This document shows, in pieces, positions 63,159 through 64,000 of a stretch of 64,000 bases of DNA (positions within the stretch are counted from its first letter, which is position 1; the number at the start of each line of letters is the position of its first letter). Source of the DNA: CAVQBC01 sp963710665 (GTDB taxonomy: Bacteria; Actinomycetota; Thermoleophilia; Solirubrobacterales; Solirubrobacteraceae); assembly GCA_963710665.1 (NCBI GenBank), contig CAVQBC010000006.1, forward strand, positions 682,001 through 746,000, written 5' to 3'. The notes beneath the pieces are model-generated. The model did not search any database and was not told the DNA's origin. It saw nothing but the letters and a program-made list of their open reading frames with translations. The translations under genes were made by a program, and so were the position numbers.

Positions 63159-64000
63159 TTACGGGGCTACGACGATCTGCCCCGTCATGTTCGGGTGGAT
63201 CACGCAGAAGAAGCCGTAGGTGCCGGGGTGCGTGAACTTGATCCGCGAGTAGCCCGGCGATTCCGAGGCCTTGATGCGGTCGAGGAACCCGGTGTTGATG
63301 AACCCGTTGCCGTGGTTCACGCCGTTGTAGGCCGGCAGCACCGGTGGCGGGTCGCTGGGATACGCGCTGATCGGGCTCACCTGGATCGTCGGCGGGTTGC
63401 CGCTGCCCTCCTCCGGGAGCAGGAACGTCTGGGCGAGGTTCTGCAGGAACGCCTCCGGCCCGAACGTCACCGTGTGGATCTCCGTCGTCTGCTTGGACAT
63501 CTTGAACGTGACGACGTCGCCGACCTTGACGGTCTTGCTCTGCGGGAAGAACCGCAGGAAGGTCGTGGAGATGGTGTCGTTGCCCGCCTCGACGGCGTTG
63601 CCCGACGGCCCGTCGAAGTTCGCGTCCTCCCGGATCTTGTCCACGACGTCGGTGAACTGCTGCTGCACCGCGCGGCGGTCCTCGGCGCGCGTCGGCACGC
63701 TCTTGTTGCTCGGGACGACCTTGACGGTGCCGCGCTGGCCGGGATGCACCACGCAGTAGTACTTGAAGGACCCGGTCTTGTTGAACGTCAGCGTGTACGG
63801 CCGCGGCTCGCCCTCGTCGGCCGGGACGCCCGAGCCGGTCAGGCGCTTACCGTTGTAGCTGCTGCCGCCCTGCACGTTCGCGCCCTGCGGGTTGAGGATT
63901 ATGTTCGGCTGGCCGTTGAACCAGAACGGCTTGTTGTCGGGATCGAGCGCCCCGCTGATGTCCGACCCGGTCTGCGGGATGATGAACGGCGGCGGCTGGT
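63159..64000 (-). CDS. Cupredoxin-domain protein, 5' end outside the window
   Basis: About 280 C-terminal residues are present and the frame stays open to the right edge, so the start is missing. Two plastocyanin-like copper sites are visible: TFNKTGSFKYYCVVHPGQRGTVKVV in the first domain and FTHPGTYGFFCVIHPNMTGQIVV in the second (both in part), each with the Cys-x2-His of a type 1 site and the second with a Met. The first histidine ligand of the second site may be in EIHTVTFGPEAF. Probably exported, involved in electron transfer or copper handling. Confidence 0.82.
   Translation of the reverse strand, partial: QPPPFIIPQTGSDISGALDPDNKPFWFNGQPNIILNPQGANVQGGSSYNGKRLTGSGVPADEGEPRPYTLTFNKTGSFKYYCVVHPGQRGTVKVVPSNKSVPTRAEDRRAVQQQFTDVVDKIREDANFDGPSGNAVEAGNDTISTTFLRFFPQSKTVKVGDVVTFKMSKQTTEIHTVTFGPEAFLQNLAQTFLLPEEGSGNPPTIQVSPISAYPSDPPPVLPAYNGVNHGNGFINTGFLDRIKASESPGYSRIKFTHPGTYGFFCVIHPNMTGQIVVAP

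Overview
The window is very GC-rich, densely packed, and free of rRNA operons, CRISPR arrays, prophage or complete insertion sequences. Gene content points to a high-GC actinobacterium, most likely of the class Thermoleophilia (Solirubrobacterales-like): a bifunctional Rel, a MoaD gene next to threonine synthase, a PabA-PabB fusion, a LuxR of the MalT type and many GTGA stop/start overlaps. The taxonomic placement is inference from gene content, not from a marker search.

Layout. 0-3.3 kb: a minus-strand group with a TMEM175-like channel (cut by the window edge), a MOSC/ferredoxin-reductase fusion, a DUF427 protein and a small membrane protein. 3.4-5.4 kb: a scar with the 3' third of a tRNA-Arg-like gene, a methyltransferase, and two truncated genes fused head to tail. 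5.3-19 kb: ordinary metabolism, transport and regulation (amidohydrolase, alpha/beta hydrolase, DUF1269, AI-2E-type and SulP transporters, a decayed GAP-family gene, a MalT-like regulator, a Tat-exported penicillin-acylase homologue, two small paralogues, a multicopper oxidase).

19-45.6 kb: a large surface-polysaccharide locus with all major Wzx/Wzy-type parts: initiating sugar transferase, NDP-sugar pyrophosphorylase, three glycosyltransferases, flippase, Wzy-like polymerase, Wzz/tyrosine kinase, several polysaccharide deacetylases, FemAB, WbqC and PIG-L enzymes, and a beta-helix protein. Embedded in it is a tightly coupled minus-strand unit: acyl-AMP ligase, PabAB (aminodeoxychorismate synthase), second acyl-AMP ligase, acyl carrier protein, deacetylase and formyltransferase. 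A DAHP synthase diverges from it. Together they suggest that a chorismate-derived aromatic acid may be made, activated and placed on a carrier for glycan decoration.

45.8-49 kb: a SAM-I (S-box) riboswitch with its terminator precedes a threonine-synthase homologue that is translationally coupled to a MoaD/ThiS-like sulfur carrier ending in Gly-Gly. SAM control plus a sulfur carrier suggests methionine (homocysteine) synthesis rather than plain threonine synthesis.

49-64 kb: CorA, a GH88 hydrolase, a FadR-type regulator convergent with a CoA-transferase / enoyl-CoA hydratase / MFS operon, a lipid kinase, a VOC protein, bifunctional Rel, RecJ and a cupredoxin cut by the window end.

Two further themes. 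A family of palindromic elements with a shared core (GGGAGTTCGG) occurs at four loci, two of them inside coding sequence. Six single-base frame breaks occur in four otherwise well-preserved genes (pabAB, a glycosyltransferase, a deacetylase, recJ); because recJ and pabAB are normally maintained, sequencing or assembly indels are the first explanation to test.
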